From NCBI GenBank assembly GCA_019009955.1, contig CM032233.1:117123501-117187500 (forward strand): a DNA stretch of 64,000 nt. The letters run 5' to 3'. This DNA comes from Riptortus pedestris. Lineage: Eukaryota > Arthropoda > Insecta > Hemiptera > Alydidae. The translations under genes were made by a program, and so were the position numbers. Within the stretch, counting starts at the first letter, position 1, and every line of letters begins with the position of its first letter. This document shows positions 55,443 to 64,000 of this stretch, one piece after another. The notes under the pieces are model-generated. The model saw only the letters and a program-made list of their open reading frames with translations, had not been told where the DNA came from and searched no databases.

Positions 55443-55950
55443 CATATGTGGGCAACAACCGGCCCTCGAGACATTTTGAAAAACCCAAGTAAAAGAAAAA
55501 CGTTACACTACTTACTCCAAATGAGGAAGATGAGGAGAGATTTTTGCTTTTGGCAGTACTTATAAATGCGAACAGTTCATTTCAATGATGAAAGTGTATA
55601 AATCAAAACATCGTATAAGGCTGACTGTGGACAATTTGGAAAATTCTTTACGTCTTTGTATCAGTAGAAACATCTAAGAATTAGTTTCCCAAATTCAAGC
55701 TCAAGTGTCTCATTGATTTCGGTGTCGCTATTTAACTTTCTTTGTTTGTAATAATTCCAAATTTTACGATTTAATTATAATGGTGTACCTATTTTTCTCA
55801 TTTCATTTTAATAAATTGTATTATAATTACATTGTCTTATAATTCCACGTCTGATATCTATCGTTAAAAATTATGAACACTACTTTAAAATGTACTACTT
55901 TTAAAAGCGGCCCGCGAACGTATTTGCACACGTCAGAGGTTGCCCATAAC
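55443..55950 (+). mobile_element. hAT-type element fragment
   Basis: Left end TGTGGGCAACAACCGGCCCT and right end, on minus, ATGGGCAACCTCTGACG with GCGGCCCGC nearby. This is the TGGGCAA.../CGGCCCG signature of many Charlie/Zaphod-like hAT termini. It contains a hAT C-terminal dimerisation remnant. A clear 8-bp target duplication was not found, so the exact ends are uncertain. Confidence 0.6.
55576..55716 (+). pseudogene. hAT transposase C-terminal (dimerisation) remnant
   Basis: Translation: FISMMKVYKSKHRIRLTVDN, LENSLRLCISRNI, stop, ELVSQIQAQVSH, stop (55714-55716). The order F-S-x-M-K-x-x-K-S-K-x-R-x-R-L-T-x-x-x-L-x-x-x-L-R-L followed by a short helix ending in SH is the conserved tail of hAT transposases and their ZBED/FAM200-like domesticated relatives. 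One in-frame stop makes this a pseudogene. The N-terminal zinc finger and catalytic residues are absent. The fit with the flanking CGGCCCG-containing ends supports the family. Confidence 0.72.
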
Positions 55951-56510
55951 TGTACTAGACAATAATGACGGCATCTACCGTCAGAATTGACAATAGTTTA
56001 TATTTCAGTTTTAACATTTTTATTTGGTTGTGCATTTCAAGGAATGCTCATTTGTTTCAAAATTTATAAATCTCAATAGCAATAGATGTCATTAGTTATT
56101 TATTATTTCTTGTTTACCTCAATTATAACTATAAATTCCACATCTCGACAGAAATATTTTAATTGAGGAATGGATCCTACTTTCACTAAAACGAAAAAAG
56201 TACTTAACCAACTTATCACCATTAGGATTTTATTTATTTATTCGGATGGAATTTAATTGAATATAAATTGGAATAAAAATATTAATTAATATAGGCTATA
56301 ATATGAAATAAAAAATAGTTGGAATATTTTTTTAAAAATAAATTAGAAATAATATCTCCGCAGAAGAATCGCTTTTTTTCAAATTTCTTCATAGCCCAAC
56401 TAGTAGAAGCTCCCCGTGTATAAAATATTACTTCATTGTCTATTTACATATCTGAAAATTATAACTCCTGAATAAAAAGAAGGGAACGCGTACAGTTGAG
56501 AGGGGGAGAG
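55951..56510. other. No supported gene
   Basis: AT-rich unique DNA. Confidence 0.3.
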
Positions 56511-56590
<80 letters not shown>

Positions 56591-56647
56591 AGAAGGAGAG
56601 AGAGAGAGAGAGAGAGAGTGAGAGAGAGAGGGAGAGAGAGAGAGAGA

Positions 56648-56716
<69 letters not shown>
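56511..56716. repeat. (GT)n(GA)n microsatellite
   Basis: ~20 bp of GT repeats followed by ~185 bp of interrupted GA repeats. The 110-codon SLSLSL frame on minus is its translation. Confidence 0.97.
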
Positions 56717-56719
<3 letters not shown>

Positions 56720-57897
56720 ATAATGCCTTTTATAATCAGATTATACCCGTAACCACAATTTTGGATTAACACCCGTTGTTGGCATTTGTTTAATATATTA
56801 AATTAATTTTTTATGTAAGTCTCATCACTGTCCTCCAAATTGTCATATTTCCCGTACTCCTGTGCATTATTGCATAGATCTCAGTTATTAAGCACAAAAA
56901 ATTGTGGTGAAACGAAATATCACCATTATTAATTTCAGGCCTCCCTTATAACCCCCACTCCTGCCCCGGTCCCTAGAAATGGTAGTATGGCTTGATTATA
57001 AGGAAAGAGTTAGTGCTATATACACATACCGAGTTTTATTTATTTCGGTTGGGTCCTATTGTCCCAAATAAAATTGTTCACTTCCGCTATAGATTTTAGC
57101 GAATATCTCGTTTTATTATTCGGGGTATAAAAACGAAAAAAAGTGTATATAACCAAATAGTTACTCTAAATAACAAAAGTAAAACAACTTTTTGTATGTT
57201 CATATTTACCGAAAAACCAATAGTTACCGTAACGAAAATATCGCTATTTTTAATTTTCTGGCTTCCTTTATAACCCCCACCCCTGCCCGTCCCTAGAAAT
57301 GTTGGTATGGCTCGTTATAATGAAAAGACGTTAGTGCTAATATGATATACCGAGGTTTTTCTTAGTTCGGTTGAGTGTTTTGTGCCATAATAATAAATTC
57401 GTTGACTCCCCGTTATAATTTTTAGCGTATAACTCATTTATACTACGGTATACGGCGAAAGTGTATATAACAAAAGTTACTCTAAATAATAAAATAAATA
57501 ACTTTTGTTATGTGCATATTTTGCCGAAAAACCTAATTAGGACTAACGAAATATCAGCTATTTTTAATTTCAGGCCCTCCCTTATAACCCCCCACTCCTG
57601 TTTTGTCTTAGAGAAATAATAATATAGCCTAAAGTCCTAAGTTGGGCTAGTAGTAATATACATAAACCAAAGTTTCATAAAATTCGGTTTAGCCGTTTAA
57701 TTGCGTGAAAAGGTAACAAAAACAAAACAAACAAATTAAACAAAACAAACCAAACAATACAAACAAACAAACAGACACCAAAGAAACAAAATGCAGTTAT
57801 GGTGTCTATGACATGTGAAAACGAAAAGTTATCTGTGAAATTTCGCGCGAAAAAAATCAATGTACAGACAGAGGTTACAATTTTTATATATATATAG
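56717..57897 (+). repeat. Family R dispersed repeat, multi-unit copy
   Basis: At least two tandem ~330-bp units (around 56930-57265 and 57266-57600), each with 'ataacccccactcctg' or 'ataacccccacccctg', then 'gttggtatggctcgttataa' and 'gcgtataactcatttatact'. They are followed by the common tail 'aaattcggtttagccgttta', an AAAC-rich simple repeat (57715-57775), 'atgcagttatggtgtctatg' and 'gtacagacagaggttacaat' running into a short (TA)n. Single-base insertions in homopolymers are numerous. Confidence 0.65.
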
Positions 57898-58527
57898 CTG
57901 AGTTATGAAAATTATGTATTTATAGTAGTTCAAAATAAATTATTTCAGCCAAATATCTTGCTATCTCGACTTACTCTTTTATCGCCGAAACGTGTCTTGT
58001 TAAAGTTGATCGGTGTAGACTAATGACGTTTATAAAAATACAGGTCAAACAATTGGCTAGAATATTATGCTGTATTTGTACTTCCCTTACTATTCCGCGT
58101 CAAAAATAATTGGAATTCCCCGCAAAAACAGGCTGAGTAAATATTACATAAAGTAACTCTAAGAAAGAAGTACAACTAAATGACAAATACTATTAATTTT
58201 CCTAGCTATTAAAATGAGGTCACTTGAACTCATATATTATATATCCAGTAATACTATTTTTTTTTTTGTATTTCACGTGTATTCAGTTTTGTAAACTTGG
58301 AGCAAAGGCCCACCATTTCTAGAAGTCTCCCAAACTAATCAATACATATGGAGGGCTCCAAGATAAAAAGGGGGTTAGTAATACCAATGGCGGAGTGGTA
58401 GAATGTTTCCTTTGTATCGAAATGAATGGGGAGCCGGGGAGAGAGAGGGGAGCAGGCTCACACATCTTCGCCAACCATGGAGACTGCACGTGTCCTGCAC
58501 TTTACATTTGTTGCATTACACATTCGA
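57898..58527. other. No supported gene
   Basis: Unique DNA. A tRNA-like A-box string TGGCGGAGTGGTAGAATG at about 58388 has no partner B box. Confidence 0.35.
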
Positions 58528-59578
58528 AAAAGTCCGTCACGCAGGGGCTTCGTAAATTAAGCAGATTTCCCACGCGAAGGTTTAAAATACAGATAACAGT
58601 ACCGTGAGTGTTAAGCGAATAAATACAAACGGGAATGAGAAATCTTTCGGTCATTTTGCTATACAAGTTAATGTTCTCTAAAACGGAATGTGGCTGGATT
58701 TTAAACAAACCAGCCAGCTGAATAGATCGAGAAAAATATTCTAGACCGGAAAGACAAACAATTAATGAAATATATCTGAATATAACATATTAATTTGATT
58801 GAAATCAATTTACTAAAGCTAGTGCTGTAATTTGTAACGAATCAGAATCAGTTTTATCTCAATCACTCAAATTTTAGTAATCCAAGAACACAAGACGGGG
58901 GTGGGTCAACAGAACTTTTGATAAACCTCACAAAGTAAAAGTTCAATGCAAACACTATTTGGTATTTAACCTTGTAATGAAGTGGTTCATGATATAACAG
59001 ATTATTGTTAATATGATGAGTAGAAGTGGGGCTTGCTGAAGGCTCAAAACAGAAAAATGCAAATAGAGCACCTTACCAAACCGACGTTAATATACACAAT
59101 AGAGAATAAATATGAAAATATTTAAAGTAAATTTAACATCCAATAAGATTTGTTTTATAAACTTTTTCGGTCCGACTTAAAGTAACGGAGATATTTTGAA
59201 TTTTCAAAATTTTCTTCATTTAAACCCTCCCTCCCACTGGTCCAATTTCAGCCGTTAACGAACTCGATCTTTTTTTTTTTTTATATAAAACGACTAAATA
59301 TCAAGTTTGGTAACGAACAAAGAAAAATTGCGACCTCTGTGATTATTAACCGAGATATTTGCATTTTATAATTTTCGGTCTTCAGTAACCCCCCCCCCCC
59401 CACCCTACTCATTTCATATTAACAGTAAGCTGTTATATTACGAAGCGCATTTTTTGAAAATACCAAATATAAATAAATACCAAATATTGTTCTCATTGAA
59501 AATTTACTTTTGGAGACAAATGCAAATATGAGGCAAACGCTGGAAATCTGCTTAGTTTACGCAGCACCGGCGAATTTT
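58528..59578. mobile_element. Two family H fragments joined head to head
   Basis: 58528-59340 is a minus long-subfamily copy with hairpin end GTCCGTCACGCAGGGGCTTC and body to 'gcgacctctgtg'. At 59341 it flips to a plus fragment ('attattaaccgagatatttg') that ends with GGAAATCTGCTTAGTTTACG and a mutated hairpin (ACGCAGCACCGGCG) at about 59545-59575. The palindromic ends of both are missing at the junction. Confidence 0.65.
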
Positions 59579-60136
59579 AAATATTTTAATAGTATTTCGC
59601 TTTTATGTTGGCTAGCGAATTAAATTGAAATTATTGGCAGGAACTAATTACAGATCTCATGGGATGAGGAACAGACAGATGGACCAAAAGACATTCATTT
59701 GCCTAAACTAATCTCATTATTGATAGTATAACCATAATCTTGAAAAGGACTATTCTTATTGAATTTACAGAAAGAAAGACATACATTATAATTCTATGTA
59801 TCGAAGGATTATTTATTCTCTTGTATATACGTTGTCATATTTATTTATAAATTATATATAATTTAAATTGAGCCATTAATGGTATAATTTTATTAACATA
59901 CTTTTCATAAATAAGTTTTTATTTGACGTTCTAGAGCGAACAATAAATTTATTTCCTTTGTTGCCCTATAAAATATGAATAAAGCCTATAGAATGAAGCA
60001 TAAAATTTTCATTGGAAACCTGTTGGAAAGTCAGAAGTAGTTCCTATACAGCAGTAGCAATAAACTCATTCATACATTGTATTTCTCTTTGGAGTCCCAA
60101 ACGCCGAAAAAAAAAAATTCAAGCTACGACTTTTAG
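59579..60136. other. No supported gene
   Basis: Unique AT-rich DNA, possibly the intron before the candidate exon at 60137. Confidence 0.3.
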
Positions 60137-60328
60137 GGGGTTAAAACCGGACTCATTTTATTACCAATGACTCAAAAGAAAACGGGAGCCACGTTTGAGT
60201 TCAGCTCAGTTGGGACAAACACTTGTTATATAAACATTTCCGGACTATGTGCTCCTCGCATAATTCTTAATAAGGAAGTAGATCATGCTTCAATAACAAA
60301 ACAGGCTTTCAGCGTATATTACGTACAG
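60137..60328 (+). CDS. Candidate internal exon of an unknown gene
   Basis: A 192-nt segment, exactly 64 codons, lies between an AG acceptor (CGACTTTTAG) and a donor GTAATT (ACAG|GTAATT). It is open in frame from end to end: GVKTGLILLPMTQKKTGATF, EFSSVGTNTCYINISGLCAP, RIILNKEVDHASITKQAFSV, YYVQ. The residue mix (two cysteines, alternating beta-type pattern) looks like an extracellular or Ig-like/ASH-type beta domain, but I cannot name the family. GC content is higher than its flanks. The polypyrimidine tract is weak, which lowers the score. No partner exon was found downstream before the H/LTR block. Confidence 0.42.
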
Positions 60329-60608
60329 GTAATTTAGCAAATTAAATCAATTCATTGAATAGTTTAGTTTCAAAAGCCTTTGTTAGCCTTAACTTTGTAG
60401 TTAATTGCCTATTTATTAGTCCAGGGGAAATTAATTAGATTAGAAAAAAATAATATATAAAATAATGAAATTATGTGATGCCTCATTGTCTTCTCATGCT
60501 TGAAAACAATACAACATATGTATAATTCTGATGTATATATAACTGGATCAACACTACTTCATTTAGCTACGTAATAAACCTAATTTAAAATTGTATACCA
60601 TCCATATT
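60329..60608. other. No supported gene
   Basis: AT-rich DNA between the candidate exon and the H element. Confidence 0.3.
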
Positions 60609-60726
60609 AGCAGATTTCCCTTAAGGGAAATCAGCTATTGAGGTTGTACTCATGACGCGAGTTTCGAAAAATTTCTTCAAATGTCCATCGATCCTACCCA
60701 GAAGATGACGAAAATGTGGTCCGTTC

Positions 60727-60788
<62 letters not shown>

Positions 60789-60790
<2 letters not shown>

Positions 60791-61472
60791 TGGCTCTACT
60801 ATGCAAGGCGTGATTGGGGAGTGCGGAGGGGTTCAAAGAAGTGCCGCTAATTTGTCGCTAATTGCTGGAAGGCACTAGTCCCTTCCAGATCTGCTTGGAA
60901 GAGCCTCGGTCTCATCCTGCTTCTCTATTTAAGCCTGTACAGCTCGACCTAGTGGAGCCGGCAGAATCTAATTAGGGCCCGCCGTGCCTATCTTCCTGGT
61001 ACTTCTGGACCTTTCCTTGGCTAGCCCCTTCTACAGGCATTTATAAGAGACCCTGCCAGTACCTCAGCTCAGTTTACGGTCAGATGTCTTGATGGTCACA
61101 TCAGTGCTCCAGGGTGACTTAGTGCAGTGCGGTAAAGTGTTTTTATAAGAAGAACAGTGTTGTGCCGTGACTGTAAGTAACAGTTTAGTGCCGTGTTTAA
61201 GACAGTGCAGTGCCGCGAAGTAAAGGACAGTGCAGTGCCGCCTTTTTGTGAATTTCAGTGACCGTGAGTGAATTATTGGACTGTGTAATCTAAAGAACAG
61301 TGACACTATCAGTGTAATACTGTGAGTAGTAATAACTAACCAAGAGTATTGTGCATTGTGAAATAAATCGTGCAGTGGTAAACTGTGAAACTTGTGTGTG
61401 TTTAATTTTGCAATCCAAAAGAACTCTTATTAACAACGTTTATTACTGGTTTTGTAATAAAAACGTAACAAT
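60789..61472 (+). mobile_element. Probable solo LTR inside the (TA)n tract of an H element
   Basis: ~683 bp from about TGGCTCTACTATGC (60791) to GTAACA (61472). In order: a GC-richer U3-like part, a TATA box and initiator at 61041-61075, a run of 'cagtgcagtgccg'-type short repeats (61120-61245), AATAAA at 61362-61367 with a GT-rich stretch after it ('cttgtgtgtg'), and an AT-rich U5-like end. TG...CA ends and this internal order are those of a retroviral-type LTR. No internal region or second LTR is present. The target duplication cannot be read because the site is TA repeat. The superfamily is not determined. Confidence 0.6.
61041..61075 (+). promoter_or_regulatory. TATA box plus initiator of the solo LTR
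   Basis: TTATAAGAG starts at 61041 and the arthropod initiator TCAGTT lies at 61069-61074. The presumed +1 A at 61071 is 30 bp from the start of the TATA box, ideal spacing. GGTCA about 24 bp downstream may be a weak downstream element. Confidence 0.6.
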
Positions 61473-61980
61473 ATATATATTTTGTCTGTTAACGCTCTAG
61501 CGGTCGCAATTTATATTTGATCATTACCAAACTCGGAATTTAATTGTTTTATGTAAAAAGGAAGATCAAGTTCATTAATGGCTGAAATCGGACCCGTGGG
61601 AGGGGGATTTAGAGGGGGAATTTTTGAAAATTCAAAATATCTCCGTTATTATGCGTCGGATCGAAAAAATGTATAAAATCAATCTTATTGCAAATTAAAT
61701 GTACTATAAATATTGTTCTGTACATTTATTCTGTATCTTAAATATTAACCGAGATATTTGCATTTGTGTTGTGTGAGTGGTCGGCAGAAGTCGGCCATAT
61801 CGAGACTTTCCGCCGAAAGCTAGTTCGGCCGATTCCGTAACTGTTCGTCCCTCTGTCCGTCCCTCGTGAATTGCTTTAGAGATTCTTTACTACGACCGTT
61901 ATTAGTTGGCAGATTTCTCTATTGCAAAACTTCACATGGTAAATCTCCTTAGGTTACGCAGCCCCTGCGTGACGGACTTT

Positions 61981-62340
61981 TTTAATCCGATACTTCATTA
62001 AACCCCTACTCCCAGTCGTGTCTAATATAATGCTATGGAACCAATCTTGTTAAACTATTAATAATCCACAATTGTTCCATGCATTTTTTCGTAACTCAAT
62101 TATTAAGTGAGCTATCCGTGCTATCTTGCTTTCAGCCTGCATTGTGTAAAAAGAATGATCAAGTTCGTTAACTGCTGAAATCGGACTGGAGGAGGGGAGG
62201 TTTTGAGGGGAGGAATTTCGAAAATTCGAAATATCTTCGTTATTACAAGTCGGATCGAAAAAGTGTATAGTAGAAATATTATTGCAAGTTATTTTCTTTA
62301 TCATAAATACGTAATTAGTGTTCTTTAGTGAATACAATAA
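61981..62340 (+). mobile_element. Short family H fragment with flanking unique DNA
   Basis: 62145-62290 holds 'gatcaagttcgttaactgct', a G-rich run and 'gaaatatcttcgttattaca', the middle of an H copy without either end. Confidence 0.55.
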
Positions 62341-63671
62341 ATACTCCGGCAGGACTACACGTGTAATTACAGTTGCCTATGTAAGGCATAAAGAATCATG
62401 ACTCTAAAGTGAAGCCTTCCGTATTCAGTCTTACTTTATTTACTTAACGATTTCAATATACTTATCTTATATTAATTCATGACATATACGTGCTCTGTAT
62501 TTGTGTGACGGATTATTTTGATAATGTTAGCGCTTAACATATCCGCATGAAGGAAGCACGCCCAACACTAGAAACACACACATACGCGCGAGCGTATATA
62601 AATCACATGGCCACGTTATATCGGGCCTGAAAATAACAGATGCCACCGGACCAATATTGAAATGAAGGAAGACAATAAGACCAAGTAGACATTGGAGTAT
62701 TCTAAAATGATTGTGATATACACATCGTTTTTAGGAAAGCGAATGTCGTGATATTTAAGCCCGGATACTCAGTAAACTTGGATTAATATAGGTTGTGAAG
62801 GGCTTTTTCTAATTGGGATAATGAATGAGGGGTTCATGTTACCCTCAGTTTAATGACTAGGAAGGTTCAAATTTAAACAAGCTATTCCTGGTCTAAAGCA
62901 CTTCATCAGCTCCAGGTAGAAATATAATCATTGGCGTATGCTTTTAAGATTATCTTGGCGAAATATAAAACAGTGATCAGTATTCAATATTTCAGTGGCA
63001 GAGTAAAAAAGGTAAATTATGAAAAAGGGATAGATATATTTAAGGAACAAAAATTGTTTTTAAAATGTAATTGAGAAAAAAATGAACCGCTTTTAATCGA
63101 TTCACTAATTATTCTGTCGAAATTTATTGTCATACAAGATGAAACTATGTGATTGGAAAGAATAGTCAAAATAATTTTTTCTGTAATCGTTGAATAATGG
63201 TAACAATACTAAACTGAAATGAGTGAAGAAAGTGAAACATTTTGCAATAGAGTGAAGAAAGTAATCCTTCTTAATTAGTAATAAGTATAAATTAAAAAAT
63301 AATTTGAAGTTGGAAATTAAATGCTTTTAAATGTTTCTTAACATTGTAAGAATTTATTTTAACAAAATAAATTGAAATGTGAATGAATTATTGGTGGAAA
63401 TAATCAATATATTTTAAAATTTAAATATAATAATAATTACCTTCCTTGTTTATAACCTGCACTTGTTTATAACCTCACTACTTCACAATCATCACTAGTT
63501 GTTTTCTAACTATGCTTATAACCTTTCACAACCATGCTTATAACCTACCAACAACATACCATAATCTTCTCAACATCCATTTTGCAATTAACGTAGGTTA
63601 TATGCCTACTGTCAACATCTGGATAACAAAAGTGTCATTTTCTCCAATAATTTATGAAAAACAATATAATA

Positions 63672-63675
<4 letters not shown>
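62341..63675. other. No supported gene
   Basis: Unique DNA. A TATATAAA string next to CG-rich bases (about 62583-62602) is the only promoter-like feature and is weak. Confidence 0.3.
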
Positions 63676-63707
<32 letters not shown>

Positions 63708-64000
63708 TATATATATATACTAGCTCAAATACCCAGCTTCGCCCGGGAATTGATTTGAGGCTGAATGGTGATGATATTTTTTTGGCAAGGCTTTACATTG
63801 CACAATATTTTGACATTTACCCGTCCCAGTGTTTAGGGTTAATACCCGTTGTTGGCATTTGTTAATAATAAAATTAATTTTTTCTGTAAGTCTTCAATGT
63901 CCTCCAAATTGTCATATTTCCCGTCTCCTGTGCATTATGCATAGATTTCAGCTATTAAGGAAAAAATATTAACATTGATTTGAATTAATTTTTCCAGCTG
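63676..64000 (+). repeat. (TA)n tract and 5' part of a family R copy, cut by the window end
   Basis: After (TA)n at 63679-63720 the repeat starts CTAGCTCAAATACCCAGCTT, CGCCCGGGAATTGATTTGAG, then 'aggctttacattgcacaata' and 'cagtgtttagggttaatacc'. This is the clearest 5' end of family R in the window. Confidence 0.7.

Larger units (their letters stand above)
60609..61980 (+). mobile_element. Family H element, complete, split by an LTR insertion
   Basis: Palindromic end AGCAGATTTCCC-TTAA-GGGAAATCAGCT at 60609-60636, conserved block and (TA)n 60733-60786. Consensus is interrupted at 60789-61472 and resumes with 'gtctgttaacgctctagcgg', G-rich run and the short-subfamily 'ccgccgaaagctagttcggc'. 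The duplicated phrase 'gtccctctgtccgtccctcg' follows, with ACGCAGCCCCTGCGTGACGG at the end. Without the insert the copy would be ~690 bp. Confidence 0.8.

Noticed and set aside
56440..56772. 110-codon SLSLSL protein on minus
   Set aside because: Pure translation of the (GA)n microsatellite.
58388..58420. tRNA gene start (A-box-like GGCGGAGTGGTAGAATG)
   Set aside because: No B box at the proper distance and no acceptor-stem pairing.
1586..61980. Family H as an ordinary TIR transposon (MITE)
   Set aside because: The mirrored 12 bp lies ~40 bp inside the 3' end rather than at it, a hairpin and GACGGAC-Tn follow, and two nested insertions show no target duplication.
63512..63865. 117-codon protein near the window end
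   Set aside because: The frame runs through a (TA)n tract into family R repeat DNA; no domain.

Overview
This window looks like repeat-dense, AT-rich non-coding DNA from an animal nuclear genome, most likely an arthropod. The basis is the mix of canonical Helitron, mariner, piggyBac, hAT, I/Jockey-type LINE and tRNA-Leu-derived SINE remnants, very many long (TA)n tracts, spliced-looking coding fragments and no compact gene layout. I see no complete host gene, no rRNA and no bona fide tRNA gene. Species cannot be told from the sequence.

The dominant component is one repeat family (called H here) with roughly thirty complete or broken copies across the window, on both strands. Its consensus, pieced together by eye from the copies, starts with a near-perfect 28-bp palindrome (AGCAGATTTCCC, TTAA, GGGAAATCAGCT), then a conserved ~100-bp block and a (TA)n tract. 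A body of 300-800 bp follows with G-rich or C-rich runs, then GGGAAATCTGC (the inverse of the first bases), a hairpin ACGCAG-CCC-CTGCGT and the terminus GACGGAC-Tn. Mirrored short terminal/subterminal repeats, a 3' hairpin, an internal microsatellite and insertion inside T runs without target duplication match the Helentron-associated (Helitron2/HINE/DINE-1-like) non-autonomous rolling-circle design. Two nested insertions give internal empty-site evidence. One composite copy (7632-9408) has two 5' ends, one 3' end and ~850 bp of foreign DNA.

Other elements: two internally deleted piggyBac elements with TTAA flanks (9855-10877; 37362-38820, the latter with a transposase remnant containing a candidate intron); a canonical Helitron with a helicase C-terminal fragment (14500-15336); a mariner whose left half was replaced by an inverted copy of its own right end (25179-25977); two copies of a TA-flanked Tc1/pogo-like MITE retaining a helix-turn-helix (11940-12549; 53470-54092); a hAT fragment (~55443-55950); a probable solo LTR with a well-formed TATA/Inr promoter inside an H copy (60789-61472); two LINE 3' ends; three tRNA-Leu-type SINEs; a second dispersed family (R) of unknown class; and a foldback-like element made of ~30-bp palindromic units between mirrored compound microsatellites (31712-32651).

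Possible host sequence is limited to a few exon-sized open segments with splice-like borders (18122-18188, 26741-26927 and 27654-27821 on minus; 60137-60328 on plus) and two GC-rich islands with promoter-type motifs (20535-20765, 51640-52130). These suggest the window lies in introns or between genes. Most long open frames here are translations of (TA)n, (GA)n or repeat DNA. All family assignments were made by reading; no database search or alignment was run.
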